Assembly (NCBI RefSeq): GCF_035917975.1
Contig: NZ_CP109130.1
Span: 5,518,001 to 5,582,000, forward strand
Source of the DNA: Streptosporangium sp. NBC_01756
Lineage (GTDB): Bacteria; Actinomycetota; Actinomycetes; Streptosporangiales; Streptosporangiaceae
DNA length: 64,000 bases
Direction of reading: 5' to 3'
The translations under genes and the position numbers were made by a program. Positions 1-8,764 of the stretch are shown here, in pieces. Under the pieces are notes generated by a model. It had not been told where the DNA came from. It saw only the letters and a list, made by a program, of their open reading frames with translations, and did no database searches. How positions within the stretch are numbered: the first letter of the stretch is position 1; each line of letters starts with the position of its first letter.

Positions 1-184
1 GAAGTCCTCCTGGTACGGCGACTGCCTGCCCAGCCGTGACTTCCCCATGCTCATCGACCTCTACCTGCAGGGACGGCTGAAGCTGGACGGTTTCGTCTCC
101 GAGACGATCGGCCTCGGCGACGTCGAGGAGGCCTTCGCCAAGATGCACCGCGGTGAGGTCCTCCGCTCGGTGGTGGTCCTGTGA
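1..184 (+). CDS. S-(hydroxymethyl)mycothiol dehydrogenase, C-terminal part (partial)
   Basis: This is the last ~60 codons of a zinc-type alcohol dehydrogenase; the rest lies off the left edge. The readable tail has the family ending, with a helix rich in Leu followed by a GLGDVEEAF segment and a [12 protein letters not shown] end. Its stop codon overlaps the GTG start of the next gene by four bases (GTGA). A class III/mycothiol-dependent formaldehyde dehydrogenase directly followed by a metallo-beta-lactamase-fold hydrolase is a known actinobacterial pair (mscR neighbourhood in mycobacteria), and this supports the call. The enzyme oxidises the formaldehyde-mycothiol adduct. The catalytic and zinc-binding parts are not in the window, so specificity rests on context. 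Confidence 0.65.
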   Translation, partial: KSSWYGDCLPSRDFPMLIDLYLQGRLKLDGFVSETIGLGDVEEAFAKMHRGEVLRSVVVL

Positions 185-798
185 TCGACAGGATCGTCAC
201 CTCGGGGACGTTCTCGCTGGACGGCGGGACGTGGGACGTGGACAACAACGTCTGGGTGGTCGGCTCCGACACCGAGGTCGTCGTCATCGACGCGGCACAC
301 GACGCCGACGCCATCGTCCGGGGGATCGGCGGCCGTGCGGTCAGGGCGATCGTCTGCACCCACGGGCACAACGACCACATCAACGCCGCGGCCGACCTCG
401 CCGCACGGGTGGACGCGCCGATCCTGCTCCACCCGGCCGACCAGGTCCTGTGGGAGATGGTGTACGGCGACACGCCGTACACGCCACTGGAGGACGGCCA
501 GGTGCTCTCGGTGGGCGGGGTCGACCTCACCGTGCTGCACACGCCGGGCCACGCGCCGGGCGCGGTCTGCCTGCACGCTCCCGGGCTCGGCGCGGTCTTC
601 ACCGGTGACACCCTGTTCAGGGGCGGTCCCGGCGCGACGGGCAGGTCCTTCTCCTCGTTCGAGACGATCGTCGACTCGATCCGGGGGCGGCTGCTGACCC
701 TGCCGGAGGACACGGTCGTGCACACCGGTCACGGTGACTCCACCACGATAGGCGAGGAGGCTCCGCACCTTCAGGAGTGGCTGGCCCGGGGGCACTGA
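181..798 (+). CDS. MBL-fold metallo-hydrolase, partner of mycothiol-dependent formaldehyde detoxification
   Basis: A 205-residue metallo-beta-lactamase-fold protein. The metal-binding signature HGHNDH lies near residue 60, followed by a second histidine in HTPGHAPG near residue 121, an aspartate in FTGDTLF and a last histidine in HTGHGD near residue 183, so all expected ligands are present. The length fits the glyoxalase-II-like hydrolases. The GTG start is chosen because it overlaps the upstream stop (GTGA), which implies translational coupling. From the pairing with the mycothiol-type dehydrogenase it probably hydrolyses the S-formyl-mycothiol ester or a related thioester. This role is inferred from context. 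It is probably cytosolic, as no signal peptide is seen. Confidence 0.8.
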   Translation: MIDRIVTSGTFSLDGGTWDVDNNVWVVGSDTEVVVIDAAHDADAIVRGIGGRAVRAIVCTHGHNDHINAAADLAARVDAPILLHPADQVLWEMVYGDTPYTPLEDGQVLSVGGVDLTVLHTPGHAPGAVCLHAPGLGAVFTGDTLFRGGPGATGRSFSSFETIVDSIRGRLLTLPEDTVVHTGHGDSTTIGEEAPHLQEWLARGH

Positions 799-854
799 GG
801 CCGCCGGACGGCCGGCGAGATGGCGGGGAGTAAGTCTGATGTGTCCCAGGTCAC

Positions 855-901
855 GTAGGCAAGCCTTACCGAGTGGGTTAGATTAGGTGTGCCTAACCTA
901 C
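855..901 (+). promoter_or_regulatory. Tandem IdeR/DmdR-type iron boxes upstream of bfd-bfr
   Basis: The 19-mer at 883-901 (TTAGGTGTGCCTAACCTAC) matches the actinobacterial iron-box consensus TTAGGTTAGGCTAACCTAA at 15 positions. A second, weaker palindrome (TAGGCAAGCCTTACC) sits at about 856-870. They lie 33-80 bases before the bfd start, where a DtxR/IdeR-family repressor or activator would act. Iron-dependent control of the ferredoxin and bacterioferritin genes is therefore likely. Confidence 0.75.
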
Positions 902-933
902 GTTGTCGCTCCACGAGAGGCTTCTCCCCTGCC

Positions 934-1113
934 ATGTACGTATGTGTCTGCCGTGCGGTCACCGAGAACGACGTGCACGACTGCATCGCGGACGGTGCGA
1001 GAAGCGCGCGGCAGATCCGGGACGCCACCGGCGCCGGAGGGGACTGCGCTTCTTGCGTCCGGAAGATCTGTGCGATCCTTAAACGGTCCGAAGAGTTGAC
1101 GCCGACCGCGTAG
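934..1113 (+). CDS. bfd: Bacterioferritin-associated ferredoxin
   Basis: A 59-residue (2Fe-2S)-binding protein. It has the Bfd/BFD-like cysteine pattern, CVC at residues 4-6 and a CASC pair near residue 38, in a helical fold. The family reduces ferric iron in the bacterioferritin core so that iron can be released to the cytosol. The start ATG at 934 is preferred because translation from it begins directly at the conserved YVCVCRAVTE segment; an upstream in-frame ATG would add 15 residues that do not belong to the family. The gene lies 18 bases before bfr and behind tandem iron boxes, so the two form an iron-regulated operon. Confidence 0.85.
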   Translation: MYVCVCRAVTENDVHDCIADGARSARQIRDATGAGGDCASCVRKICAILKRSEELTPTA

Positions 1114-1131
1114 CCCGAGGAGCCTGCCATC

Positions 1132-1614
1132 ATGCAGGGCGACAAGAAGATCATTGAATTGCTCAACGAGCAGCTCACCTCTGAGCTGACCGCCATCAAC
1201 CAGTACTTCCTGCACGCCAAGATGCAGGAGAACTGGGGATATACCAAACTCGCGGCGTACACCCGCGCCGAGTCCTTCGACGAGATGCGTCACGCGGAGA
1301 AGCTGACGGATCGCATCCTCTTCCTTGAGGGGCTCCCCAACTACCAGAAGCTGGGCACCCTGCACATCGGTCAGACCGTGCAGGAGCAGCTCCGCGCCGA
1401 CCTGGCCATCGAGGTCGAGGTCGTCACCCGCCTGCGGCCCGCCGTCGTGCTGATGCGGGAGAAGGGCGACACCACCTCCGCCCGTCTCTTCGAGGAGATC
1501 CTCGAGGACGAGGAGCACCACATCGACTACCTGGAGACCGAGCTGGGACTCATCGAGAGTCTCGGTGAGCAGCTCTATCTGGCCCGCTACGCCGAGCCTC
1601 CGTCGCCGTCCTAG
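1132..1614 (+). CDS. bfr: Bacterioferritin
   Basis: A 160-residue haem-containing ferritin that oxidises and stores iron in a 24-subunit shell. All ferroxidase ligands are visible: Glu18, Glu51, His54, a glutamate near 94 in the third helix, Glu127 and His130. Met52, the axial haem ligand between paired subunits, is present. Length and start match the family, and the sequence begins with the typical MQGDKKII. AGGAG lies about ten bases before the ATG. It is co-transcribed with bfd under the iron boxes and is followed by a strong hairpin terminator. Confidence 0.95.
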   Translation: MQGDKKIIELLNEQLTSELTAINQYFLHAKMQENWGYTKLAAYTRAESFDEMRHAEKLTDRILFLEGLPNYQKLGTLHIGQTVQEQLRADLAIEVEVVTRLRPAVVLMREKGDTTSARLFEEILEDEEHHIDYLETELGLIESLGEQLYLARYAEPPSPS

Positions 1615-1646
1615 GTTGATTTGTCCGAACGCTGCCGATAGTCCAA

Positions 1647-1688
1647 ACACGCCCACCGCGACCCTTGCGGATGGGCGTGTCGTGTTTT
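1647..1688 (+). terminator. Hairpin terminator after bfr
   Basis: ACACGCCCA at 1647-1655 and TGGGCGTGT at 1672-1680 are perfect inverted repeats. An inner CCGC/GCGG stem lengthens the arm to 13 pairs with one bulged A. A T-rich tract (CGTGTTTTG) follows. It lies 32 bases after the bfr stop. Confidence 0.8.
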
Positions 1689-1882
1689 GTCGGCGAGGTC
1701 ATTGGCAGGCCTGTCCTTTCAAGGCCCTTCCGATGCGGGAGCCGTACCGCGCGGCCCTGAACCGTTGCGGGACGACTATCCGGGATTTATCAGTGTTTGC
1801 CCAGGTCAATGGATGGGTCAATGACAAGTCAAACCGCGCGCTGTACCCGGGAAACGATCCTCTAAGGTCCTACGATCGCAAC

Positions 1883-2551
1883 ATGACCTGTGTACTTCTC
1901 GCCGAGGACGACACCTCGATCTCCGAGCCGCTGGCGCGCGCACTGCGCCGTGAGGGCTACCAAGTCGAGGTGAGCCCCGACGGCCCGCAGGCCCTGGAGC
2001 GGGCTCTGTCGGGTGGCATCGACTTGATAGTTCTTGACCTCGGCCTGCCCGAGATGGACGGCCTCGAAGTCGCCAGACGCATACGCGCAGAGGGGCACGG
2101 CACGCCCGTGCTCATCCTTACGGCCCGCGTCGACGAGGTCGACACCGTGGTGGGCCTCGATGCCGGGGCCGACGACTACGTGACCAAACCATTCCGCCTG
2201 GCGGAGCTCCTGGCTCGGGTACGCGCCCTACTGCGGCGCGGTACGTCCGAGACGCCCGTGGTGCAGGGCGTACGCATCGACGCCGACTCCCGTCGCGCGT
2301 GGATGGGTGAGAAGGAGCTGCACCTGACGACCAAGGAGTTCGACCTGTTGCGGGTTCTGGTCCGCGACGCCGGCAAGGTGGTCACCCGCGAGCAGATCAT
2401 GCGCGAGGTGTGGGACACCAACTGGTGGGGCTCCACCAAGACCCTGGACATGCATATCTCGTGGCTGCGCCGGAAGCTGGGCGACGACGCCGCCAAGCCC
2501 CGGTACATCACGACGGTTCGAGGGGTCGGCTTCCGGTTCGAACGCGAGTAG
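1883..2551 (+). CDS. OmpR/PhoB-family response regulator
   Basis: A 222-residue two-component regulator with a receiver domain at residues 1-115 and a winged-helix DNA-binding domain at about 125-220. The acidic pocket is Glu8/Asp9/Asp10, the phosphorylated residue is Asp52 in LDLGLPEMDG, and the switch lysine is in YVTKPF near residue 102. The C-terminal domain ends with the usual TTVRGVGFRFE. The open frame extends further upstream, but the ATG at 1883 is chosen because the receiver domain begins immediately (MTCVLLAEDD). It is followed after three bases by its sensor kinase. The controlled genes cannot be inferred from this window. Confidence 0.92.
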   Translation: MTCVLLAEDDTSISEPLARALRREGYQVEVSPDGPQALERALSGGIDLIVLDLGLPEMDGLEVARRIRAEGHGTPVLILTARVDEVDTVVGLDAGADDYVTKPFRLAELLARVRALLRRGTSETPVVQGVRIDADSRRAWMGEKELHLTTKEFDLLRVLVRDAGKVVTREQIMREVWDTNWWGSTKTLDMHISWLRRKLGDDAAKPRYITTVRGVGFRFERE

Positions 2552-2554
2552 GGG

Positions 2555-3832
2555 ATGCGTCGTCGACTGCTCTCCTCCACCTTGCTCGTCGCGGTCATCG
2601 GGGTGCTCCTTCTCGGCATCCCCCTGGGCGTGGCGGTCAACCGGCTGATCGAGGAAGAGGCGACCCAGGAGCTGTCCTCCCAGGCCAAAAGCCTGCTGGG
2701 GGAGGTGGAGTATGCCCGTATCCAGGACCAGCTCGTCGATCCCGAGCAGCTGAAGCGCAAATATCCCGACCGCTACATCCAGATCTATGCCAAGGGGACA
2801 CCCCCCCTGGTGCTGACGGCGGGTAACGAACCAACCGAGAACAGCAAAATGACCCAGGACGCCCAGTCGGAGAACGGGGTGTACGTCGCGGTCAGCCGGG
2901 ACAAGACGCAGGTGGAGCGGGAGGTCCGGGCATGGCTCCTGCTCATCCTGGCGCTCGCCGCGGCGGCCCTGGCGGTCGCGGTCGGGCTCGCCATCGTGCA
3001 GTCGCGCCGCCTGACGTTACCGCTCGTCGATCTGGCGATGATCGCTGAGCGGCTCGGTTCCGGTGACGCGAGGCCGAGCAAACACCGCTACGGCATACAG
3101 GAGCTCGACCGGGTGGCCGAGGTGCTCGACCGCAGTGCCACCCGTATCTCCGACCTGCTGGCCAGGGAGCGGGAGTTCGCGACCGACGCCTCGCATCAGC
3201 TGCGCACCCCGCTCACCGGGCTGACCATGCGGTTGGAGGAGATCGTGGCGGCCGCGCACGAGCCCGGCATCGTCAAGGAGGAGGGCGAGGCGGCCATCGT
3301 GCAGGCCGAACGGCTCACCGCCGTGATCGACGAACTGCTGGCCGCCGCCAGGCGGCAGCGGCATGCCCAGACCGAGTCCGTCGAGCTCGACGACCTGCTC
3401 GACCAGCAGTTCATCGAGTGGGGGCCGGCGTTCCGCCGGGTCGGGCGGCAACTCAGCCTGTCCGGCACGCGCGGGCTCAAGGCGGTGGGCACCAGTGGAG
3501 GCATCAGCCAGGTGATCTCCACTCTTCTGGAGAACTCCCTGAAGCACGGGGACGGCACAGTGGTGGTGACCACCAGCGACAAGGACAAGTCCATCGTCGT
3601 CGAGGTGGCGGACGAGGGGAAGGGCATCTCCGGGGAGCTCGCCCCCCGCGTCTTCGAACGCAACGTGAGCGGAGCGGGGGGCACCGGGCTGGGGCTGACG
3701 CTCGCGAGGGCGCTGGCCGCCGCCGACGGTGGACGCCTGGAGCTCGTACGGCCGCGCCCCGCGGCGTTCGCGCTGTTCCTGCGGCAGGTCGGTGACACCA
3801 GCAGGAACCGGGTGGTCAGCGGGCCCGCGTGA
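2555..3832 (+). CDS. Membrane sensor histidine kinase
   Basis: A 425-residue kinase. Transmembrane helices lie at about residues 5-30 and 128-150 and enclose a ~100-residue extracytoplasmic sensor. A HAMP-like segment follows, then a dimerisation/phosphoacceptor helix with His214 in DASHQLRTPL, and a GHKL ATPase domain with the N-box LLENSLKHG and G-boxes DEGKGI and GTGLGL. The C-terminal ATP domain is compact, as in the actinobacterial kinases of this group. It starts three bases after the response regulator stop, so the pair is translationally coupled. The signal sensed is unknown. Confidence 0.92.
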   Translation: MRRRLLSSTLLVAVIGVLLLGIPLGVAVNRLIEEEATQELSSQAKSLLGEVEYARIQDQLVDPEQLKRKYPDRYIQIYAKGTPPLVLTAGNEPTENSKMTQDAQSENGVYVAVSRDKTQVEREVRAWLLLILALAAAALAVAVGLAIVQSRRLTLPLVDLAMIAERLGSGDARPSKHRYGIQELDRVAEVLDRSATRISDLLAREREFATDASHQLRTPLTGLTMRLEEIVAAAHEPGIVKEEGEAAIVQAERLTAVIDELLAAARRQRHAQTESVELDDLLDQQFIEWGPAFRRVGRQLSLSGTRGLKAVGTSGGISQVISTLLENSLKHGDGTVVVTTSDKDKSIVVEVADEGKGISGELAPRVFERNVSGAGGTGLGLTLARALAAADGGRLELVRPRPAAFALFLRQVGDTSRNRVVSGPA

Positions 3833-3879
3833 TGCCGGGCGGTGCGTCCCGGCAGGCCGGGAGCGCTGCCTGCCGGGGG

Positions 3880-4416
3880 TCAGCGGGCCTGGGTGGTCTC
3901 GGTGGGGAGTTCCTTCGGCAGGATGTCCGCGGCCTCCAGGAAGACCCATTTCTTGTAGGACCAGAACCGGAACAGGGTGCCCAGGCCCACCCCGGCCAGG
4001 TTGGCGATGTTGATGCTCACCGGGTCGGTCAGCTCCAGGGTGTAGCGGGTGAAGCCGATGCAGAGCAGCCCGATCAGCAGGCCGATCCCATTGAGCAGGA
4101 AGAACAGGAAATACTCCCGGGCGAACCCGCTCTGCTCGCGGTGCCGGAAGGTCCAGTAGCGGTTGCCGAGGTAGGAGAGGGTGGCCGCGACGACGGTGGC
4201 GACGACCTTGGAGGTCAGGGTGCCCCAGTGCAGGCCGTACTGGAGCAGGTTGAACCCGCCGGTGTCGATGACGAAGGCGATCGCCCCGATGGTGCCGAAC
4301 TTCGAAAGCTCGCGGATCAGGCCGGCGAGCCGTTCGTACGCGCGTCGCAGAAACTGCACGTCTCCTGCACGGTCCTTTCCGGGTGGGCTGGGGATCCGCC
4401 GCTCGGGGAGGACCAT
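3880..4416 (-). CDS. GtrA-family membrane protein
   Basis: A protein of up to 178 residues with four predicted membrane helices (approximate cores KFGTIGAIAFVID, KVVATVVAATLSYLGN, YFLFFLLNGIGLLIGL and INIANLAGVGLGTLF) and the GtrA hallmarks LGNRYWTFRH and FRFWSYKKWVF. GtrA proteins are thought to help move lipid-linked sugars across the membrane for surface glycan synthesis. The ATG at 4416 gives the longest form. A GTG at 4359 (VQFLRRAY) would give a length closer to the family norm, but its AGGAG lies only two bases upstream, so the start is uncertain. It is convergent with the histidine kinase. Confidence 0.85.
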   Translation of the reverse strand: MVLPERRIPSPPGKDRAGDVQFLRRAYERLAGLIRELSKFGTIGAIAFVIDTGGFNLLQYGLHWGTLTSKVVATVVAATLSYLGNRYWTFRHREQSGFAREYFLFFLLNGIGLLIGLLCIGFTRYTLELTDPVSINIANLAGVGLGTLFRFWSYKKWVFLEAADILPKELPTETTQAR

Positions 4417-4650
4417 GGACGTTCTTCTATCAGGCTACCCGGATGGCACGGGCCTGGCCTTGCCTGCCCGTCGGCTGTTACGCATGGCAGTCACTTAGGC
4501 TATTTCAACAAATATCACGTGGTGCCGGATAAATCCGTTCATCTGACGTTACTCTGATCGGGAAGGTCGCAGCGGGCTTCGGGGAGTTCGTCCGCTGCGA
4601 TCGGTCAGACGGATCGCCGTACGCGACGGCCACGACCACGGGACCACTCC

Positions 4651-5595
4651 TTGCCCCGCCGACTCCTCGCCCTGCTCCTCGGCCTGACCGTACTGTCCGG
4701 CTGCGGTGGGCGGACGGACGGAGAGACCGTGCCCCGTGAAGCCGAACCGTCATCGGAGACGTCCGCCCGCGCGGTGCAGCTCGCCGAGGCCACCCAGGCC
4801 TTCGGACTGTTGGACCGGCTCGACGACGCCTGGCGAAAGCGGGACTGCCAGACGGTCGAGAGCCTCACCACCTGGGCGGAGAATACGCTGGGCGGTCGTG
4901 CCTGCGAGGCAACCCGGAACGGCCGCCCAGCCCCCGCCAGGAAGGGCTACTCCGACCCGGAGTTCTTCCTGCCGGCCACGGCCGACGCGGACCGCTGGTT
5001 CGTCGCACTGGCCCGCAGGCCCGGCCCCGCCTACTTCCTGTTCGTCGACGAGGGCGACGACTGGAGACTGGCCGCCGGACCCATCCCGGCGAAGGGGAAA
5101 CCGCCCGAGCCGGCCCGGGGCGCGGTGCCCGCCGACGATCCCGTCACCGGGGTCAGGGTCCGTCTCGCGCCCCAGCGCTACCTGACCTACCTGACCGACC
5201 CCGCGGGGGTGAGCGGGGTGTCCTTCCCCAAGGGCGACGCCGTCAGGGATCTCTTCGACGAGCTGGTCCAGCGGCCCCGGAGGGTACGGCCGGACCGGCT
5301 CACCTCCGACGTCCGGCTGCTCGTCGGCCCGCAGCGGGCACTGCTGCTGCCCGGCGGGGGCGCACTGGTCATCCACGCCCTGGAGATCGAACACCGGCAG
5401 CGGGCCGGGCCGGGCCGTTCCTCGTTGAGCCATCCCCTGTACGGCGGGGCCGAGCTGCGCGGGTTCACCGGAAAACGCAGGACCGGCGAGCTGGTCGGGA
5501 CCGAGATCGTGCTCCTCGCCACCGAGACGACCGGCGGCACCGACCTGTCCACGGTCGCCGTACGCCGCTCCCTCTCGGCGCTCACCGCGGAGTGA
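4651..5595 (+). CDS. Putative lipoprotein, GerMN-like context
   Basis: A 314-residue exported protein. The N-terminus (MPRRLLALLLGLTVLSGC) is a lipoprotein signal peptide with an LSGC lipobox, so Cys18 would be lipidated and the mature protein anchored outside the membrane. After a Glu/Ser-rich spacer the protein is soluble, with no clear enzyme motif. The C-terminal half resembles the GerMN/LpqB-type regulatory fold only in general pattern, and I do not assign a function. The start is TTG at 4651, the first codon in the frame that gives a proper signal peptide. It lies directly before purK but shows no functional link to it. Confidence 0.65.
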   Translation: MPRRLLALLLGLTVLSGCGGRTDGETVPREAEPSSETSARAVQLAEATQAFGLLDRLDDAWRKRDCQTVESLTTWAENTLGGRACEATRNGRPAPARKGYSDPEFFLPATADADRWFVALARRPGPAYFLFVDEGDDWRLAAGPIPAKGKPPEPARGAVPADDPVTGVRVRLAPQRYLTYLTDPAGVSGVSFPKGDAVRDLFDELVQRPRRVRPDRLTSDVRLLVGPQRALLLPGGGALVIHALEIEHRQRAGPGRSSLSHPLYGGAELRGFTGKRRTGELVGTEIVLLATETTGGTDLSTVAVRRSLSALTAE

Positions 5596-5680
5596 CCCAC
5601 CTGGCCGCGAGTGCCGTTCCCGCCCGTCACCCCCCACCGGCTGACCGTCGCCTGGCTGGGGGCCGGTAAACTCGACCGTC

Positions 5681-6838
5681 GTGAGCAGCCCTTCTCTGGC
5701 AAGTCCCATCGGACCCGTCGTCGGCGTGATCGGAGCGGGCCAGCTGGCCCGGATGATGCAGCAGGCGGCCATCGCCCTCGGGGTGGAGCTGCGGGTGCTG
5801 GCCGGCTCGCCGGACGAGAGCGCCGCCCGGGTGATCGTCGACGTGCGTCTGGGCGACTATCGCAACCTGGCCGACCTGCGCGACTTCGCCAAGGGGTGTG
5901 ACGTCCTCACCTTCGACCACGAGCACGTCCCCACCGAGCACATCCGCGCGCTGGCCGCGGACGGCTCCGCCGTACACCCCGGTGCCGATGCGCTCGTGCA
6001 CGCCCAGGACAAGGCGGTGATGCGCGAGCGGCTGACCGCGCTCGGCGTCCCGTGCCCGCCCTGGCGGCGGATCGCCACGGCCGCCGACGTCGAGGAGTTC
6101 GCCGCCGAGAACGGCTGGCCGGTCGTGCTCAAGGCCGTGCGCGGCGGCTACGACGGGCGTGGCGTCTGGATCTGCCGGTCCGTCGAGGACGCGGCGGAGG
6201 TCCTGGCGAGCGGGGTGCCGCTGATGGCCGAGGCGTTCGTGCCGTTCGAGCGCGAGCTGGCCGTCCTGGTCGCCCGGTCGCCGCACGGGCAGGGCGTCAG
6301 CTACCCGGTCGTGGAGACCGTCCAGCGCGACGGCATCTGCGTGGAGGTGCTCGCCCCGGCGCCGGGGCTCGACCCCGAGCAGGCCGCGGTCGCCCAGGGG
6401 ATCGCCTTGAAGATCGCCAACGAGCTGGGTGTGACGGGACTGCTGGCCGTGGAGATGTTCGCCACCGCCTCCGGGCCCGTGGTGAACGAGCTGGCCATGC
6501 GCCCGCACAACAGCGGTCACTGGACCATCGACGGCGCCCGCACGTCCCAGTTCGAGCAGCACCTGCGCGCCGTGCTCGACCTCCCGCTGGGCTCGCCCTC
6601 GCTGACCGCTCCCGTGGTGGTGATGGCCAACCTCCTGGGCGGCGACGACCCGGACGTCTTCTCCCGCTACGAGCACGTGATGGCCCACGACCCCGGGATC
6701 AAGGTCCACTTCTACGGCAAGGAAGTACGGCCCGGCCGCAAGATCGGCCACGTCACCGCCCTGGGCACCGATCTGGAAGAGGTCCGGGCCCGCGCCCGGC
6801 ACGCCGCCGTCTACCTCACCGAGGGCGTCTACACCTGA
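5681..6838 (+). CDS. purK: N5-carboxyaminoimidazole ribonucleotide synthase (PurK)
   Basis: A 385-residue ATP-grasp enzyme that converts AIR, ATP and bicarbonate to N5-CAIR in purine synthesis. It shows the N-terminal [12 protein letters not shown] fold, FDHEHVP, the ATP-grasp glycine loop [13 protein letters not shown], and the family-typical [16 protein letters not shown]. The GTG start at 5681 places the GxGQLxRM motif at the usual distance. It is followed by purE, the next enzyme of the pathway, as in most actinobacteria. Confidence 0.95.
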   Translation: MSSPSLASPIGPVVGVIGAGQLARMMQQAAIALGVELRVLAGSPDESAARVIVDVRLGDYRNLADLRDFAKGCDVLTFDHEHVPTEHIRALAADGSAVHPGADALVHAQDKAVMRERLTALGVPCPPWRRIATAADVEEFAAENGWPVVLKAVRGGYDGRGVWICRSVEDAAEVLASGVPLMAEAFVPFERELAVLVARSPHGQGVSYPVVETVQRDGICVEVLAPAPGLDPEQAAVAQGIALKIANELGVTGLLAVEMFATASGPVVNELAMRPHNSGHWTIDGARTSQFEQHLRAVLDLPLGSPSLTAPVVVMANLLGGDDPDVFSRYEHVMAHDPGIKVHFYGKEVRPGRKIGHVTALGTDLEEVRARARHAAVYLTEGVYT

Positions 6839-6944
6839 GCGGACCGGTCCCCGCTACGGCGACCGCCGCGGCCCGCGAGCACACCTGAGCGCGTACGGCA
6901 CCACCACACAGCACGGCCCGCGGGCCGCGAGGCGAGGAGAAGAC

Positions 6945-7457
6945 ATGACCACCGTCGGCATCGTCATGGGCAGCGACTCCGACTGGCCGGTGATGAAACT
7001 CGCCGCCGAGGCGCTGGCCGAGTTCGGGGTCGCGTTCGAGGCCGACGTCGTCTCCGCGCACCGCATGCCGGAGGAGATGATCGCGTACGGCGCACAGGCG
7101 GCCGGGTGCGGCGTCAAGGTGATCATCGCCGGGGCCGGCGGGGCCGCCCACCTGCCCGGCATGCTCGCCGCGGTGACCCCCCTGCCGGTGATCGGCGTCC
7201 CCGTCCCGCTGAAGTATCTCGACGGCATGGACTCCCTGCTCTCCATCGTCCAGATGCCCGCCGGGGTCCCGGTCGCGACCGTCGCCATCGGCGGCGCACG
7301 CAATGCGGGGCTGCTGGCCGTACGGATCCTCGCCGCCTCCGACGAGAGGCTGCGGGCCCGGATGGAGGAGTTCCAGGTGGCCCTCAAGGAGCAGGCCCAC
7401 GCCAAGGGTGCCAAGCTCCGCGCCGAGGCCGCCGGCCTCGGCGGCCTCGGCGGCTGA
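6945..7457 (+). CDS. purE: N5-CAIR mutase (PurE, class I)
   Basis: A 170-residue protein that rearranges N5-CAIR to CAIR. It has the class I signature GSDSDWPVM, the catalytic histidine in SAHRMPEEM and the glycine-rich [12 protein letters not shown] and GVPV segments. RBS GAGGAGA lies about eight bases before the ATG. The spacing of 106 bases after purK suggests one transcript. The C-terminus carries a short Gly-Leu-rich tail. Confidence 0.95.
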   Translation: MTTVGIVMGSDSDWPVMKLAAEALAEFGVAFEADVVSAHRMPEEMIAYGAQAAGCGVKVIIAGAGGAAHLPGMLAAVTPLPVIGVPVPLKYLDGMDSLLSIVQMPAGVPVATVAIGGARNAGLLAVRILAASDERLRARMEEFQVALKEQAHAKGAKLRAEAAGLGGLGG

Positions 7458-7513
7458 CCCGAGAGGTCTCAGACCGACGAGGCCGAAACGCTCATCTTGA
7501 AGGCATCTCTCAA

Positions 7514-7542
7514 TGTATATTTGATTCAATCTCAGGCATACA
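7514..7542 (+). promoter_or_regulatory. Candidate operator/promoter of the vapBC pair
   Basis: TGTAT (7514-7518) and ATACA (7538-7542) form an interrupted inverted repeat that encloses the short palindrome TTGATTCAA. It lies in an AT-rich patch 14-42 bases before the antitoxin start. VapB antitoxins with their toxins usually repress their own promoter at such sites. No binding data exist, so this is inference from position. Confidence 0.4.
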
Positions 7543-7555
7543 AAAGAGGTGTCCC

Positions 7556-7771
7556 GTGAGCCGGACGATGATCGATCTGGATGACGACCTGTTGGCCGAG
7601 GTGGCCAAAGCGCTGGGGACCGGCACGAAGAAAGAGACGGTCAACACCGCGCTGCGTGAAGTGCTGGAGAACCGGCGACGGGCACTGGCGCTCGCCCGAC
7701 TGCGGGGCGCCGCCGCTGAGGGGGCCTTCGACCTGGAGATCTTCGAGGAGAAGAGGAACTACCGGCGGTGA
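7556..7771 (+). CDS. VapB-family antitoxin
   Basis: A 71-residue protein with the type II VapB pattern: a ribbon-helix-helix N-terminus starting SRTMIDLDDDLLAEV, then KKETVNTALREVL and a C-terminal EKRNYRR that would wrap around the toxin. GTG at 7556 is chosen because GAGG lies upstream and the conserved segment begins at once. The stop overlaps the toxin start (GTGA), which couples the two. The family binds its own promoter and neutralises the PIN ribonuclease. Confidence 0.88.
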   Translation: MSRTMIDLDDDLLAEVAKALGTGTKKETVNTALREVLENRRRALALARLRGAAAEGAFDLEIFEEKRNYRR

Positions 7772-8190
7772 GCGCGGCGCAGTTTCTCATCGACACCAGC
7801 GCGCTGGCTCGGCTCATGCGGAGCGAAGCCGACACCTACGGGTGGGATCAGGCCGTCGCGGCAGGGCTGGTCGCCGTGTGTCCCATCACCGAACTCGAAT
7901 ATTTCCACAGCGCTCGATCGCGGGCAGACCGTGAGCGGGGCATTGAGGATATGGGGCAGCTGTTCGGCTGGGTGCCCATTGATGATCGTGCGTATGACCG
8001 GGCGTGGCAGGTCCAGGGGCTCCTCACGGCGCAGGGGCGGCATCGTGGGGCGGGACCGGTGGATCTGGTGGTGGCGGCGACCGCCGAACTGCGGGGACTG
8101 ACGCTGCTGCATCGTGATCGCGACTTCGAATGCATCGCCGGAGTCACCGGTCAGGCACTCCAGTGGTACGGACCCGAAGCGGGAAAGTAA
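7768..8190 (+). CDS. VapC-family PIN-domain ribonuclease toxin
   Basis: A 140-residue PIN-domain protein. Acidic active-site residues are visible: Asp9 in FLIDTSAL, Glu42 in ITELEY, an aspartate in GPVDLVVAATA near residue 94 and a further one in LHRDRDFE near 112. Members of the family cut specific tRNA or rRNA sites when released from the antitoxin. The GTG start overlaps the antitoxin stop. The target RNA cannot be predicted. It sits beside purE without a functional link, as is common for mobile toxin-antitoxin modules. Confidence 0.88.
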   Translation: MSAAQFLIDTSALARLMRSEADTYGWDQAVAAGLVAVCPITELEYFHSARSRADRERGIEDMGQLFGWVPIDDRAYDRAWQVQGLLTAQGRHRGAGPVDLVVAATAELRGLTLLHRDRDFECIAGVTGQALQWYGPEAGK

Positions 8191-8414
8191 CCCGCTCTCC
8201 GCTCCCCGAACTGTTCCACGATGTGAAGCCCGCCCATCTGGCCGGCGCCGCCCCGATCGGTGAGCAGCTCACCTTCGCCCGGCTCTTGCGCTGGATTTCC
8301 CCGGCCTGAGGAGGTCTTCGCGGAGGGGCAGGAAAGGGTTCTCGACGGTATCGGGGGATAGGCACCGGATCTCGGGGAAGGGGGAAATCCCAAGATCTCG
8401 GGAGGTTGAGGACC

Positions 8415-8540
8415 ATGAGGAATGCGATACGCGCCATCCTCGGGCTCACGGTGGCGGTGACGGCGGCGTTCGGGAGTCTGGGAGCCGGTGACGATCATCG
8501 GCCGGTCGACACGGGAGCGGCCTCCGAAGCAGCGCGCTGA
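8415..8540 (+). CDS. Very small putative secreted peptide
   Basis: A 41-residue open frame with a basic start (MRNAIRAI), a hydrophobic core (LGLTVAVTAAFGSLGAG) and a short polar tail. Together these look like a signal peptide with a ~15-residue mature part. A GAGG motif lies about eight bases before the ATG. It is similar in layout to the other small secreted peptides in this stretch, but no family is recognised. It could be a remnant of a longer gene. Confidence 0.4.
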   Translation: MRNAIRAILGLTVAVTAAFGSLGAGDDHRPVDTGAASEAAR

Positions 8541-8541
8541 G

Positions 8542-8748
8542 ATGCGGTTCGCCGGCTCCGAGCCGTCCACCGGGCTGCTCGGCACCTCGGTCGTTGCGGG
8601 CGCCGGAGGCGGCCCGGATACTGTGTCCGTGGAGTTCGTCGCCGGAGGGCACATCACGGACCGCTCCGGGGCGTGGCGGAGGCGTGCGGGTGTCACGGAG
8701 CGATCCGCTCGGCGGCCCGGCCCGTACGGGCGACCACCGACCTCATAG
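8542..8748 (+). CDS. Small hypothetical protein (doubtful)
   Basis: A 68-residue open frame begins two bases after the preceding stop, with ATG at 8542. The middle (GPDTVSVEFVAGGHITD) is protein-like, but the C-terminus is Arg/Pro-rich in the way of chance high-GC frames. No family is recognised. It could be the displaced remainder of a once longer secreted gene that began at 8415. Confidence 0.25.
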   Translation: MRFAGSEPSTGLLGTSVVAGAGGGPDTVSVEFVAGGHITDRSGAWRRRAGVTERSARRPGPYGRPPTS

Positions 8749-8764
8749 CGAAGGTGATGACGTC

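Noticed and set aside
1565..1882. An N-terminal extension of the response regulator frame reaching back into bfr
   Set aside because: The extension covers the bfr terminator and has no receiver-domain features; the domain begins at ATG 1883.
8202..8309. A short coding-like tail (ELFHDVKPAHLAG, then QLTFARLLRWISPA) after vapC
   Set aside because: It looks protein-like but has no start, no family match and a length of only ~35 residues; treated as a possible remnant and not annotated.
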